From: Oscillospiraceae bacterium
Lineage (GTDB): Bacteria; Bacillota; Clostridia; Oscillospirales; Ruminococcaceae
Direction of reading: 5' to 3'
Length of the DNA: 19,550 bases
Assembly: GCA_016296165.1 (NCBI GenBank)
Contig: JAEDJV010000038.1
Location: 1-19,550, forward strand
Below are positions 1-6,762 of the stretch, piece by piece. The position numbers were made by a program, and so were the translations under genes. Numbering within the stretch: the stretch's first letter is position 1; every line of letters begins with the position of its first letter. The notes under the pieces were generated by a model. It ran no database searches. It saw only the letters and a list, made by a program, of their open reading frames with translations, and had not been told where the DNA came from.

Positions 1-54
1 TAACGTCGAAAATACTTGGTTGGCGACGGCCCGGGAAGATAGATAAGTGCCGGC
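1..54 (+). rRNA. rrf: 5S ribosomal RNA, 3' end (partial)
   Basis: The first bases read like the 3' third of a clostridial 5S rRNA: a TACTTGG segment, a GGCGACGGCC stretch, GGGAAGATAG, then a GTGCCGGC tail that would close helix I with the missing 5' end. It sits directly upstream of a tRNA-Asn, the usual place for a 5S gene at the end of an rRNA operon. The 5' part lies outside the window. The exact 3' end is uncertain by a few bases. Confidence 0.75.
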
Positions 55-63
55 ATTATATAT

Positions 64-140
64 TCCTCCATAGCTCAGTCGGTAGTAGCACCTGACTGTT
101 AATCAGGGTGTCGCTGGTTCAAGTCCAGCTGGGGGAGCCA
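64..140 (+). tRNA. tRNA-Asn (anticodon GTT)
   Basis: A full cloverleaf is visible. The acceptor stem is 64-70 with 130-136, the discriminator is G137, and CCA is encoded at 138-140. The anticodon stem CCTGA/TCAGG encloses loop CTGTTAA with GTT at 98-100. The T arm is GCTGG/CCAGC with loop TTCAAGT. The D arm is slightly odd: the usual GGTAGAGC reads GGTAGTAGC, so an extra T near 86 leaves a mismatch in the D stem. It lies just after the 5S rRNA and is probably co-transcribed with the rRNA operon. A strong terminator follows. Confidence 0.95.
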
Positions 141-146
141 TTAAAG

Positions 147-178
147 ATCCGAATGTTTTTTAACATTCGGATTTTTTG
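147..178 (+). terminator. Rho-independent terminator after tRNA-Asn
   Basis: There is a perfect 11-bp stem (147-157 with 162-172, reading ATCCGAATGTT and its complement), a 4-base T loop and a run of T at 172-177. It ends the rRNA/tRNA transcript. Confidence 0.93.
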
Positions 179-190
179 TTTTTAAAAAAC

Positions 191-219
191 TTGATTTTGT
201 ATTTGTTTCATGTTACAAT
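191..219 (+). promoter_or_regulatory. Sigma-A-type promoter of the CotH lipoprotein gene
   Basis: A TTGATT -35 box at 191-196 is separated by exactly 17 bases from a TACAAT -10 box at 214-219. It lies just after the tRNA terminator and 54 bases before the start codon at 274. A ribosome binding site (AGAGGT, 262-267) follows. Confidence 0.75.
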
Positions 220-273
220 CATAATTAACTAAAAATAACGCAATAGATTGTTCATATCTGTAGAGGTAACATT

Positions 274-2082
274 ATGGAAATAAGAGGTAAGATAGTTGTT
301 TTGTCGGCAGCGATAATTTTGGCAGTACAGGTAAGCGGATGTACAGGTAAACCGTCAAATAATAATAGTCCAGAAAGTAATGGAACTTCAGTTGCAACTT
401 CTGAGAAAGCTCAGGAATGTGTATTAGAAGAACCTGAAATAGTTGAATACAGCGATAATATCGGCGTACCTGTATTCAGTTGTTCGAGTGGATTTTACGG
501 GCAGGAGTTTGATCTGGAAATCAGTGCTGTGGAAGATGGCTGCGAGATTCGATATACTCTTGACGGAAGCATTCCTGATAAAAATTCTCCGTTATACGAG
601 GAAAAGATACATATCAGCGAAAGACATGAAAAATCAGCGTATCTATCATATCTTGAAAATATCGGACCTGAAAGCATGAAGTACGTTCCGGAAAAGAAAT
701 TCGACAAGGCAACAGTAGTAAGAGCTGCTGTATTTAACAAAGAAGGAATATCAGGACCGGTTGTTACAAATACCTATTTTACAGGACTTAATCAGAATGA
801 AGACTATAATGGTCTTGCTGTTGTATCACTTGTAACAGATCCGTATAATCTTTTTGATTATGAAAAGGGAATTTATATTTCCGGAAAAGCTTTTGATGAA
901 TGGATTAAAACGGAGGAAGCGAAAGCGACGGAAGACTGGGAATATGAAGGAAATTATTCGCAGAGAGGACGTGAGTGGGAAAGATCCGTCTGTATGCAGC
1001 TTTTTGAACCCGACAGTGGGATCAGTATGGAGCAGAACCTTGGAATCAGAATAATGGGTAAAGCCTCACGTACCTATAATCAGAAGAGTTTTCGTATATA
1101 CGCCAGAGAAGAATATGGTGAAAAAAATGTAAATTATCCTCTTATTCCAGGAACAGTTAAAGAAAACAGAAGCGGAGAAAAAATGGATAAATTCAGGACA
1201 TTTTTGCTCAGAAACGGTGGCAATGACTGTGACTATGTAAAACTCAGAGATCCTTTTATTCAGCGTATTGTAAAAGGAAAGGCTGTTACGACTCAGGAGA
1301 GCAGACCGGCAGTAGTGTTTATAAATGGTGAGTACTGGGGCGTATATGTTATTGAAGAAGATTATTCTGATAATTTTATTCAGTATAATTTTGATATTGA
1401 CAACAAAGATGTAATTATGATTAAGACAGGTGAACTTGAAGAAGGTACAGATGACGACTTCAAACTGTATGAGGAACTTAATGAACTGGTTACTTCGGAT
1501 TTATCTGATAAAGAAAATTATGATAAACTCTGTGAGACCGTTGATATTCAGAGTTTCGCAGATTATTTCAGTATAATTATATATACGGCAAATGAAGACT
1601 GCATGACAGTTAACAATAACAATTGGCGTGTGTGGAGATCCAGAACCGTTACAGATGTTCCTTATCAGGATGGCAAATGGCGTTTTATGCTGTATGATAC
1701 CGAATTTTCGCTGGGGCTGTATAAAGAAGGTAAGACAAGCAGAGTGAATTCGTTTGAAGAAGCATGTGACAGTAAATGGTTTGGTTCTTTGATGAAAAAT
1801 GAATCGTTCCGGGATATGTTTGCTGCGGCCCTTCGTGATACTGCAGAAAGGTTTAAACCGGACAATTCGTTCCCTGTTCTTGATGAACTTGTAGCTCAGT
1901 TTAAACCTGTTATGCCGGACAGCTATTCAAGATTTGGACCGAACTGGCTTTTACAGTATGCTCCGAGTGAACAGGCACTTTTAAAATATTATGACGACGG
2001 CATTGCACAGATTAAAGAGTTTCTGAAGGACCGTTATGAATATAGTGAAGATATGATTAACGAAGTTATGAATAAGTACTGA
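274..2082 (+). CDS. CotH-family lipoprotein with chitobiase-like domain
   Basis: This 602-residue secreted lipoprotein has a lipobox ending VSGC, so Cys23 would be lipidated and the protein anchored outside the membrane. Residues about 65-170 resemble the chitobiase/hexosaminidase C-terminal-like domain (EIRYTLDGSIPD, then VVRAAVFNKEGISGP). Residues about 180-590 resemble the CotH kinase domain, with QKSFRIY near 270, FRTFLLRNGGND, a GEYWGVYVIEEDYS segment, and LYDTEFSLG near 473 as the likely metal/ATP site. CotH proteins are atypical protein kinases; in spore formers CotH phosphorylates coat proteins, and Ruminococcus species encode many surface CotH proteins of unclear role. The start follows a good ribosome binding site, and the gene has its own promoter. 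It reads as a host gene unrelated to the ICE. The substrate is unknown. Confidence 0.85.
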   Translation: MEIRGKIVVLSAAIILAVQVSGCTGKPSNNNSPESNGTSVATSEKAQECVLEEPEIVEYSDNIGVPVFSCSSGFYGQEFDLEISAVEDGCEIRYTLDGSIPDKNSPLYEEKIHISERHEKSAYLSYLENIGPESMKYVPEKKFDKATVVRAAVFNKEGISGPVVTNTYFTGLNQNEDYNGLAVVSLVTDPYNLFDYEKGIYISGKAFDEWIKTEEAKATEDWEYEGNYSQRGREWERSVCMQLFEPDSGISMEQNLGIRIMGKASRTYNQKSFRIYAREEYGEKNVNYPLIPGTVKENRSGEKMDKFRTFLLRNGGNDCDYVKLRDPFIQRIVKGKAVTTQESRPAVVFINGEYWGVYVIEEDYSDNFIQYNFDIDNKDVIMIKTGELEEGTDDDFKLYEELNELVTSDLSDKENYDKLCETVDIQSFADYFSIIIYTANEDCMTVNNNNWRVWRSRTVTDVPYQDGKWRFMLYDTEFSLGLYKEGKTSRVNSFEEACDSKWFGSLMKNESFRDMFAAALRDTAERFKPDNSFPVLDELVAQFKPVMPDSYSRFGPNWLLQYAPSEQALLKYYDDGIAQIKEFLKDRYEYSEDMINEVMNKY

Positions 2083-2133
2083 TATTTGTGCTGAATATAT
2101 GAAATTGATTTGATTTTGTATGATTTTTTCGGT

Positions 2134-2162
2134 TTGACCTTGCTTACAAAATGATGTATAAT
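2134..2162 (+). promoter_or_regulatory. Sigma-A-type promoter of the HPr-like gene
   Basis: A TTGACC -35 box (2134-2139) and a perfect TATAAT -10 box (2157-2162) are separated by 17 bases. The site lies 63 bases before the start codon at 2225, and a purine-rich ribosome binding site (GAAAGGAAAG, about 2209-2218) follows. It is the best promoter match in the window. Confidence 0.82.
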
Positions 2163-2224
2163 ATTATAATGAATGGAAAAATTTTTCCGTTTAATATAAT
2201 TGAACGAAGAAAGGAAAGAATATT

Positions 2225-2452
2225 ATGGAAAAGATACTTACAGTAAAGCTTAACACTCTTAAGGATTTCAGAGAATTTATGGAACGTGCAACAATGCTCA
2301 ACGGATCAGCGCGAGCATTACAGGGAGAAACAAATGTAGATGCAAAAAGCACACTTGGAATAGCCTCAATAATGGAATTCGGAAGCTTCAATCTTAAGTT
2401 TATTGACTGTTCAGAAACAGAGATAGATAAGTTTAGACAGTGGGAAGTATAA
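2225..2452 (+). CDS. HPr-like protein lacking the catalytic histidine
   Basis: This is a 75-residue protein. The centre, NVDAKSTLGIASI, matches the HPr signature around the regulatory serine (Ser46 in Bacillus subtilis HPr, here in AKS), and the length and beta-alpha layout fit the family. Where HPr carries the phosphorylatable histidine (H-x-R-P near residue 15), this protein reads NTLKDFREF, with no histidine anywhere in the chain. It therefore cannot relay phosphate in a sugar phosphotransferase system through His15. A regulatory role through the serine, as for Crh in Bacillus, is possible by analogy but not shown. The gene is monocistronic, with its own promoter and terminator. Confidence 0.75.
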   Translation: MEKILTVKLNTLKDFREFMERATMLNGSARALQGETNVDAKSTLGIASIMEFGSFNLKFIDCSETEIDKFRQWEV

Positions 2453-2480
2453 TTTTTCTTACAAACCTATGATTGATAAG

Positions 2481-2520
2481 GTACTGTGAAGGCTTCTTTC
2501 GGCTTTTGCAGTACTTTTGT
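2481..2520 (+). terminator. Rho-independent terminator between the HPr-like gene and the MATE gene
   Basis: The arms 2481-2493 and 2502-2514 pair over 13 bases with three G-T wobbles; the loop is TTCTTTCG. T-rich sequence follows (TTTTGTTTTTT). It lies between the HPr stop at 2452 and the MATE start at 2542. It either ends the HPr transcript or limits read-through into the transporter gene, for which no other clear promoter is visible. Confidence 0.8.
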
Positions 2521-2541
2521 TTTTTGAAAGGAAGTGGAATA

Positions 2542-3912
2542 GTGAAAGATAAATCAGTATATAAGAAGGCTCTGAAACTTGCGGTTCCGATGATGATTCA
2601 GAACGGCATAACTAATATGGTAAGCCTTATAGACAATATAATGGTTGGTAGTCTTGGAACTGAAGCTATTACGGCAGTTTCTATCATCGGACAGCTTATT
2701 TTTGTTTTCAATCTTGCTGTTTTCGGGGGTATTTCAGGTCCGGGAATATATGGTGCTCAGTATTTTGGACAGGGTAATAAAGAGGGACTTAGAAATACAT
2801 TCAGGATTAAACTCTGGATAAGCACAATTATTCTTGCGGCAGGAATGTCTTTGTTTATTTTCGGAGATAAATTTCTGGTAGGATTGTATCTGCATGGAGG
2901 AAGCACATCCGTGGATCCGGTGCTTACGATGGAATATGCACGCCAGTATCTTCGTATAATGATTTTCGGCCTTGTACCTTTTTGTGTCACTCAGGTTTAT
3001 GCAAGCAGTTTGCGTGAAACAGGAGAAAGCGTCAAGCCTATGGTGGGTGGAATAGCTTCTGTGGTTATTGATATTGTATTTAACTATCTTTTAATCTATG
3101 GTAAGTTTGGAATGCCTCAGCTTGGTGTAAGAGGTGCGGCTATAGCTACAGTACTTGCAAGAATAGTCGAATTTGCAATAGTTGTTTTCTGGTCATCGGC
3201 AGATAAAAAGAAACATGCATTTCTTAAAGGGATGTATCGTACGCTGCTTGTTCCCGGAGATGTATCTGTTAAGATAATAAAAAGGGGTACACCTATTTTG
3301 CTGAATGAGTTTTTGTGGGCAGGTGGAATAGCTGCAATGACTCAGTGTTATTCTCTGAAGAGTCTTGACATAGTGGCAGGGCTTAATATATCGAATGCTA
3401 TCTGTAATCTTCTTAATGTTGTTTTTGTAGCGCTGGGTTCTTCAATAGGAATTATAATCGGACAGATGCTTGGTGCCTCTGAATATGAGAAAGCAAAGAA
3501 AAGTGCATTTGGACTTATGTGGTTCTCAGGATTTATCTGTGTCGGACTAACAGTAATACTTATACTGCTTTCAGGTGTGTTCCCGAATTTTTATGATACT
3601 TCTGATGAAATAAAAAATTACGGAAAGATGTTTATTATAATAACTGCAGTTTTTTTTCCGGTGCAGGGATTTTTGAACGCATTGTATTTTACTCTGCGCT
3701 CAGGAGGAAAGACGTTTATAACATTTCTTTTTGATAGTGTGTACACCTGGGTTGTTGCGGTGACATCGGCATTTATAATGTGCAGATATACCAGCTTTTC
3801 GATATTTACAATATATATCCTTATCCAGTCAGCAGATATATTAAAGCTTATGATTGGTGTGATTCTTATAAAAAAAGGTATGTGGATAAGTAATATCGTT
3901 GAAAATACATGA
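2542..3912 (+). CDS. MATE family multidrug/Na+ antiporter
   Basis: This is a 456-residue polytopic membrane protein with about 12 hydrophobic helices, the normal size and layout for the MATE (MatE/DinF/NorM) family. The N-terminal PMMIQNGITNMVSLIDNIMVG segment and the later repeat around GTPILLNEFLWAGG and ASEYEKAKK are typical of the two pseudo-symmetric halves. MATE proteins export cationic drugs or metabolites in exchange for Na+ or H+; the substrate cannot be read from the sequence. The start is taken as the GTG at 2542, with AAAGGAAG 8 bases upstream. The longer reading frame, from 2473, would begin inside the preceding terminator region. The gene appears chromosomal, and its 3' terminator is shared with the tRNA-Trp remnant. 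Confidence 0.9.
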   Translation: MKDKSVYKKALKLAVPMMIQNGITNMVSLIDNIMVGSLGTEAITAVSIIGQLIFVFNLAVFGGISGPGIYGAQYFGQGNKEGLRNTFRIKLWISTIILAAGMSLFIFGDKFLVGLYLHGGSTSVDPVLTMEYARQYLRIMIFGLVPFCVTQVYASSLRETGESVKPMVGGIASVVIDIVFNYLLIYGKFGMPQLGVRGAAIATVLARIVEFAIVVFWSSADKKKHAFLKGMYRTLLVPGDVSVKIIKRGTPILLNEFLWAGGIAAMTQCYSLKSLDIVAGLNISNAICNLLNVVFVALGSSIGIIIGQMLGASEYEKAKKSAFGLMWFSGFICVGLTVILILLSGVFPNFYDTSDEIKNYGKMFIIITAVFFPVQGFLNALYFTLRSGGKTFITFLFDSVYTWVVAVTSAFIMCRYTSFSIFTIYILIQSADILKLMIGVILIKKGMWISNIVENT

Positions 3913-3930
3913 ATTCATATAAATAAAACA

Positions 3931-3965
3931 AAAAACCTTTAGCAATTAAGCTAAAGGTTTTTTTA
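3931..3965. terminator. Bidirectional terminator between MATE gene and tRNA-Trp remnant
   Basis: A 13-bp stem (3931-3943 with 3950-3962) has a 6-base loop, A-rich sequence on the left and a T run on the right, so it can stop transcription in both directions. On the + strand it ends the MATE transcript. On the - strand it lies just downstream of the tRNA-Trp 3' end and is probably the original tRNA-Trp terminator. Confidence 0.9.
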
Positions 3966-3969
3966 TGGA

Positions 3970-4013
3970 CAGGGGCGGTAAGAATCGAACTCACGTCAAA
4001 GGTTTTGGAGACC
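3970..4013 (-). other. tRNA-Trp 3' half: putative ICE attachment site (att)
   Basis: Read on the minus strand, this is the 3' half of a tRNA-Trp. It holds GGT from the anticodon stem, loop CTCCAAA with anticodon CCA (4006-4008), stem ACCTT, a 4-base variable loop, a T arm GTGAG/CTTAC with loop TTCGATT, the acceptor strand CGCCCCT and discriminator G. Upstream of GGT the tRNA match breaks: the anticodon stem has a mismatch, and no D arm or AGGGGCG acceptor strand follows. Such a fragment, starting at the anticodon and ending at the acceptor, is the classic far-end duplication made by tyrosine-recombinase elements that insert into a tRNA 3' end. MATE-side sequence is then chromosome and everything to the right is the element. 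The intact tRNA-Trp and the integrase would be outside the window. Confidence 0.72.
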
Positions 4014-4077
4014 ATACCATATCCTTGATGTTCGGCTCTGATTTCTGTTCTGAAATGAAAAAAAATTAATTATAAGT

Positions 4078-4116
4078 AAGGATTGTTTTTCATAACGAGA
4101 AGCAATCCTTTTCTTA
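4078..4116 (+). terminator. Terminator-like hairpin just upstream of the first ICE gene
   Basis: A 14-bp stem (4078-4091 with 4097-4110, two G-T pairs, loop ATAAC) is followed by a short T-rich tail (TTCTT). It ends about 20 bases before the ribosome binding site of the gene at 4136. It could insulate the element from outside transcripts or act as a leader attenuator. No convincing promoter is seen between the att site and this hairpin. Confidence 0.55.
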
Positions 4117-4135
4117 TATAGAAAGAGGTTTCAAT

Positions 4136-4531
4136 ATGGTTTATCGAAATGAAAAGCATAAAAAGGATTATGAAAGTATTTTATCCAGAATGAATATTAA
4201 TGATTGTTATCATCGTTCGCTTGCATATCTTCTCGCTCTCGATACAGTACTCTTTGAACATATAGAAGTTGTATATGATTTTCAGGAGGACTGCATTAAA
4301 CGTGAAGGACTTAACAAAGGTTTCCAGACAGGAACGAGCAAGAAAACAACACGACTTGCTTTCAATTTATGGAATGGATGCACTGATGAAGGAGAGACAT
4401 ATGTTGACAGGGATGGATATGAATCCAGTTTACCGTCCATATATTATTCTCCCGAACAAATTTTTAACTGTACTGCCTATGCTCCATACTACTGGCAGGC
4501 TGTTCAGCTGCGCTTTGAAATGATTAAGTAA
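4136..4531 (+). CDS. DUF6075-like protein of unknown function
   Basis: This is a 131-residue soluble protein with no signal peptide or membrane helix. The layout, with an N-terminal EKHKKDYESIL helix, DCYHRSLAYLLAL, a central QTGTSKKTTRLAFNLWNG block and a C-terminal YSPEQIFNCTAYAPYYWQAV stretch, fits what I recall of DUF6075, a small family common on clostridial mobile elements. The assignment comes from memory of that central block. The ribosome binding site GAAAGAGG (about 4121-4128) supports the start. It is the first gene inside the element and is followed after 14 bases by parA, so it is probably co-transcribed with the maintenance genes. No catalytic motif is recognised. Confidence 0.7.
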   Translation: MVYRNEKHKKDYESILSRMNINDCYHRSLAYLLALDTVLFEHIEVVYDFQEDCIKREGLNKGFQTGTSKKTTRLAFNLWNGCTDEGETYVDRDGYESSLPSIYYSPEQIFNCTAYAPYYWQAVQLRFEMIK

Positions 4532-4545
4532 AGGAGAAACGGAAA

Positions 4546-5295
4546 ATGAAAACTATAGCAGTATACAATAACAAGGGTGGAGTTTCGAAAACTACTACGG
4601 TAATTAATGTAGCTTATACCCTTGCTGAAACAATGAATAAAAAAGTGCTTGTTGTTGACTGCGACGGTCAGCAAAACATATCGCATTTTCTTTCAGATCT
4701 GGATATGAAAAAAGGAATTGAAGAAATTCTGATTAATGGAGTTTCGCCTGATGAAGTTCTTACTTATTCAAGATACAAAAACATTGATGTGCTTGTTTCC
4801 ACATCGAAAATGAATGACTGCTGTGAGGTATATAAGCAGCTTACAAAAATTAAACAAAAAGAAAATCTTGAAATGCTTTATAAGTTTTGTCTTGATTGTC
4901 CGTATGACTATGTGCTGCTTGATATGCCGCCGGCACTTAATAGCATAACAGAGAGTATGTTAAGCATTACTGACGGAGTTATTGTTCCTGTGGAGCTTGG
5001 AACATTTGCGATACAGGGAATAGCAAAAGTAACTGAAACAATTAACAAAGTTGGTGCTGCGTTTATGGGTTGCTTTATTTCTAAGTTTGACAAGAGCAAT
5101 AAGTCTGACGAACAGCTTAAAGAGCTTTTATGCAGTACTTTAGGAAATAAAGTTTTTGATACAGTAATTCCATACAGCAATATTATTCGAAACAGCATTA
5201 ATTACAGAATGACAGCCTATGAGTATATGAACTGGATGGAACCGTCTCGTAAGTATTGTGATTTGACAGAAGAAATCTTAAGAAGGGTGGGATAA
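4546..5295 (+). CDS. parA: ParA-family partition ATPase
   Basis: This is a 249-residue protein with the deviant Walker A motif KGGVSKTT at residues 10-17, with both signature lysines (K10 and K15). VLVVDCDGQQN at about 35-45 stands in for the usual DxDPQxN, and YVLLDMPPAL near 120 is Walker B. The family moves DNA by ATP-dependent binding to the nucleoid together with a ParB partner, which is encoded next door. There is no N-terminal helix-turn-helix, so this is the short (type Ib/Soj-like) form. The ribosome binding site AAGGAG lies 9-10 bases upstream, and the stop is 5 bases before parB. On an ICE such genes may stabilise the excised circular form; this is inferred from other elements. The substitution of P by G in the DCDGQQ motif is a small oddity. 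Confidence 0.9.
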   Translation: MKTIAVYNNKGGVSKTTTVINVAYTLAETMNKKVLVVDCDGQQNISHFLSDLDMKKGIEEILINGVSPDEVLTYSRYKNIDVLVSTSKMNDCCEVYKQLTKIKQKENLEMLYKFCLDCPYDYVLLDMPPALNSITESMLSITDGVIVPVELGTFAIQGIAKVTETINKVGAAFMGCFISKFDKSNKSDEQLKELLCSTLGNKVFDTVIPYSNIIRNSINYRMTAYEYMNWMEPSRKYCDLTEEILRRVG

Positions 5296-5300
5296 CCAAT

Positions 5301-6227
5301 ATGGCAAGAAAACTTCAGCTTGATGTTTCAATCGCTTCCGGAATGAAAGCAGCAGCAGATGATAGTTTTAAAGATAACATTAAGATGATTGATATTGAAA
5401 AAGTGATTCCCAGTGAAGATAATTTTTATTCGCTGAGTGATATTGAATTGCTTGCAGATGATATTGAACGTCAGGGGCTGAAACACAATCTTGTTGTTTG
5501 TGAAAATTCAGATATTCCCGGGACATTCGTGATTAAAAGCGGACACAGAAGATTTGCAGCAATAAAACTATTATCAGAAAATAACAGGTATAATTCCAGG
5601 TATGTTCCTTGTTTGATTGATGGAAAAAAGTCAAAATCTGAAAACATACTTGATCTGATAATGCTGAATGCGACTGCCAGAGTTATGAGTGATTCTGAGT
5701 TGTTTGAACAGTACGAATCGCTCCGGAACACGCTTGAACAGCTGAAGTCAGAAGGAAAAAAAATTGGCGGACGTATCAGAGAAAATATTGCTGCAGTACT
5801 TAATATTTCTCCGGCTCAGGTGGGAAAGATTGAAAATATAAAACATAACGCTGTTAATGAAATACAGACAGCTGTTGAGAACGGGGAAATGTCAATTGCT
5901 GTTGCAGATAAAGCTGCAAAACTTTCAAGAGAGGATCAGAAGAAGCTTATTCAGGATAATGATTTATCCTCAATAAAATCTTCAGATATAAAGAATAAAA
6001 AATGTGACTTTATTCCGTCAGAAAATGAAAAAAAATCAGAGGAAACTGAAAGTGTGCTTTCCAATCTTGATGAATTAAAACAAAATCTTTTTTCGTGTTT
6101 ATCTGAATTTAATTCCAACATCTCTGATTCTGAGAATATAGATGATATCCGATATTATCTTACAGAGTTATATAAGAAAATTGAAAACATAATGGAGGAA
6201 AAGAATGATGGCAAAAATTACACTTGA
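5301..6227 (+). CDS. parB: ParB-family partition protein
   Basis: This is a 308-residue protein. Residues about 30-110 match the ParB/Srx N-terminal domain, with SLSDIELLADDIERQGLKHN and the GHRR box at 81-84 (CTP-binding and clamp region in the family). Residues about 150-215 match a helix-turn-helix stretch (RIRENIAAVLNISPAQVGKIENI). The C-terminal part is charged and ends in a likely dimerising helix. It should bind a centromere-like site for ParA-driven segregation. The start is 5 bases after the parA stop. The end overlaps the next gene by 23 bases, indicating one operon. No cluster of palindromic parS sites was recognised nearby, so the target is unknown. Confidence 0.88.
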   Translation: MARKLQLDVSIASGMKAAADDSFKDNIKMIDIEKVIPSEDNFYSLSDIELLADDIERQGLKHNLVVCENSDIPGTFVIKSGHRRFAAIKLLSENNRYNSRYVPCLIDGKKSKSENILDLIMLNATARVMSDSELFEQYESLRNTLEQLKSEGKKIGGRIRENIAAVLNISPAQVGKIENIKHNAVNEIQTAVENGEMSIAVADKAAKLSREDQKKLIQDNDLSSIKSSDIKNKKCDFIPSENEKKSEETESVLSNLDELKQNLFSCLSEFNSNISDSENIDDIRYYLTELYKKIENIMEEKNDGKNYT

Positions 6228-6516
6228 CCAGAAAATAGCAAAGGTAGATGAGCAGATAATGAAGGAGGAGCTGATAATAGAAGAAAGCAGACAGAAAATA
6301 AAGACTTTAAAGTCTGAACGCAAAAAGCTCACAGATGAAAAAGAAATGATTTTCGCTAATCAGATTATGAAAATAATCAGAGAAAAGGGAATTAATCAGG
6401 AAGAGCTGCTTACAGAGCTTAAGCATAAAGAAAATAATACTAATGAGGCGAAAGCCGAAAGTAATAATTCTGATGAAACTGTCCAGTCTGCATCAGTATA
6501 TAAGACAAGCACATAA
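6205..6516 (+). CDS. DUF4315-like small coiled-coil protein
   Basis: This is a 103-residue protein. Residues about 5-50 form a continuous charged coiled coil, followed by FANQIMKIIREKGINQEELL, which resembles the second half of DUF4315, a small family found in Tn1549-like conjugative elements. The C-terminus (about 75-103) is polar and probably disordered. It starts with tandem ATG codons at 6205 and 6208, behind a strong GGAGG within the end of parB, and overlaps parB by 23 bases, so translation is probably coupled. Function is unknown; linkage to partition and mobilisation genes suggests an accessory role. In Tn1549 such genes usually lie elsewhere in the element, so the position beside parB is slightly unusual. 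Confidence 0.65.
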   Translation: MMAKITLDQKIAKVDEQIMKEELIIEESRQKIKTLKSERKKLTDEKEMIFANQIMKIIREKGINQEELLTELKHKENNTNEAKAESNNSDETVQSASVYKTST

Positions 6517-6580
6517 GAAAAATATATTCTGATTTTTTCTTTTCCATATGTACGAAAAAAGTGAGCGAAGCGATTTTAAA

Positions 6581-6707
6581 ATGATGTTTTTAAAACATCA
6601 TAAAAAGGGTCTTAGGGATTTTTCCCTAACCAGCGAATGTGGGAGGACGTGTCCGTACACATTCTATGCTGGCCAAACAGAAATTTTCTTCGAAAATTAG
6701 CTGTTTG
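6581..6707. other. Candidate origin of transfer (oriT) with four inverted repeats
   Basis: The gap between the coiled-coil gene and mobC holds four inverted repeats in a row. IR1 is a perfect 10-bp pair at 6581-6590/6592-6601 around one T. IR2 is 7 bp at 6612-6618/6623-6629. IR3 is a compound stem, CCAGC 6630-6634 with GCTGG 6668-6672, GAATGTG 6635-6641 with CACATTC 6658-6664, and inner GGAC/GTCC at 6645-6648/6651-6654. IR4 combines 6674-6680/6701-6707 with 6682-6688/6692-6698. Its position directly upstream of a MobC-like protein and a relaxase is the usual place for an oriT. The nick site cannot be named from sequence alone. The hairpins lack T runs typical of a terminator. Confidence 0.62.
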
Positions 6708-6762
6708 AAAATTTTTACATTTGGAATAAAAAATGAGGCGGTTCGGGAGGGAAAATGAAAAT

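Noticed and set aside
2403..2431. Possible promoter for the MATE gene inside the HPr-like gene (TTGACT with GATAAG)
   Set aside because: The -10 box matches only in part, the site lies in coding sequence, and a terminator stands between it and the MATE start.
2473..2541. Upstream start for the MATE protein
   Set aside because: This part overlaps the hairpin at 2481-2520 and adds non-family residues; GTG 2542 has a good ribosome binding site and begins where the family does.
3970..4060. A functional minus-strand tRNA-Trp
   Set aside because: No D arm or 5' acceptor strand (AGGGGCG-like) is present before the anticodon stem, and that stem carries a mismatch, so only a 3' half remains.
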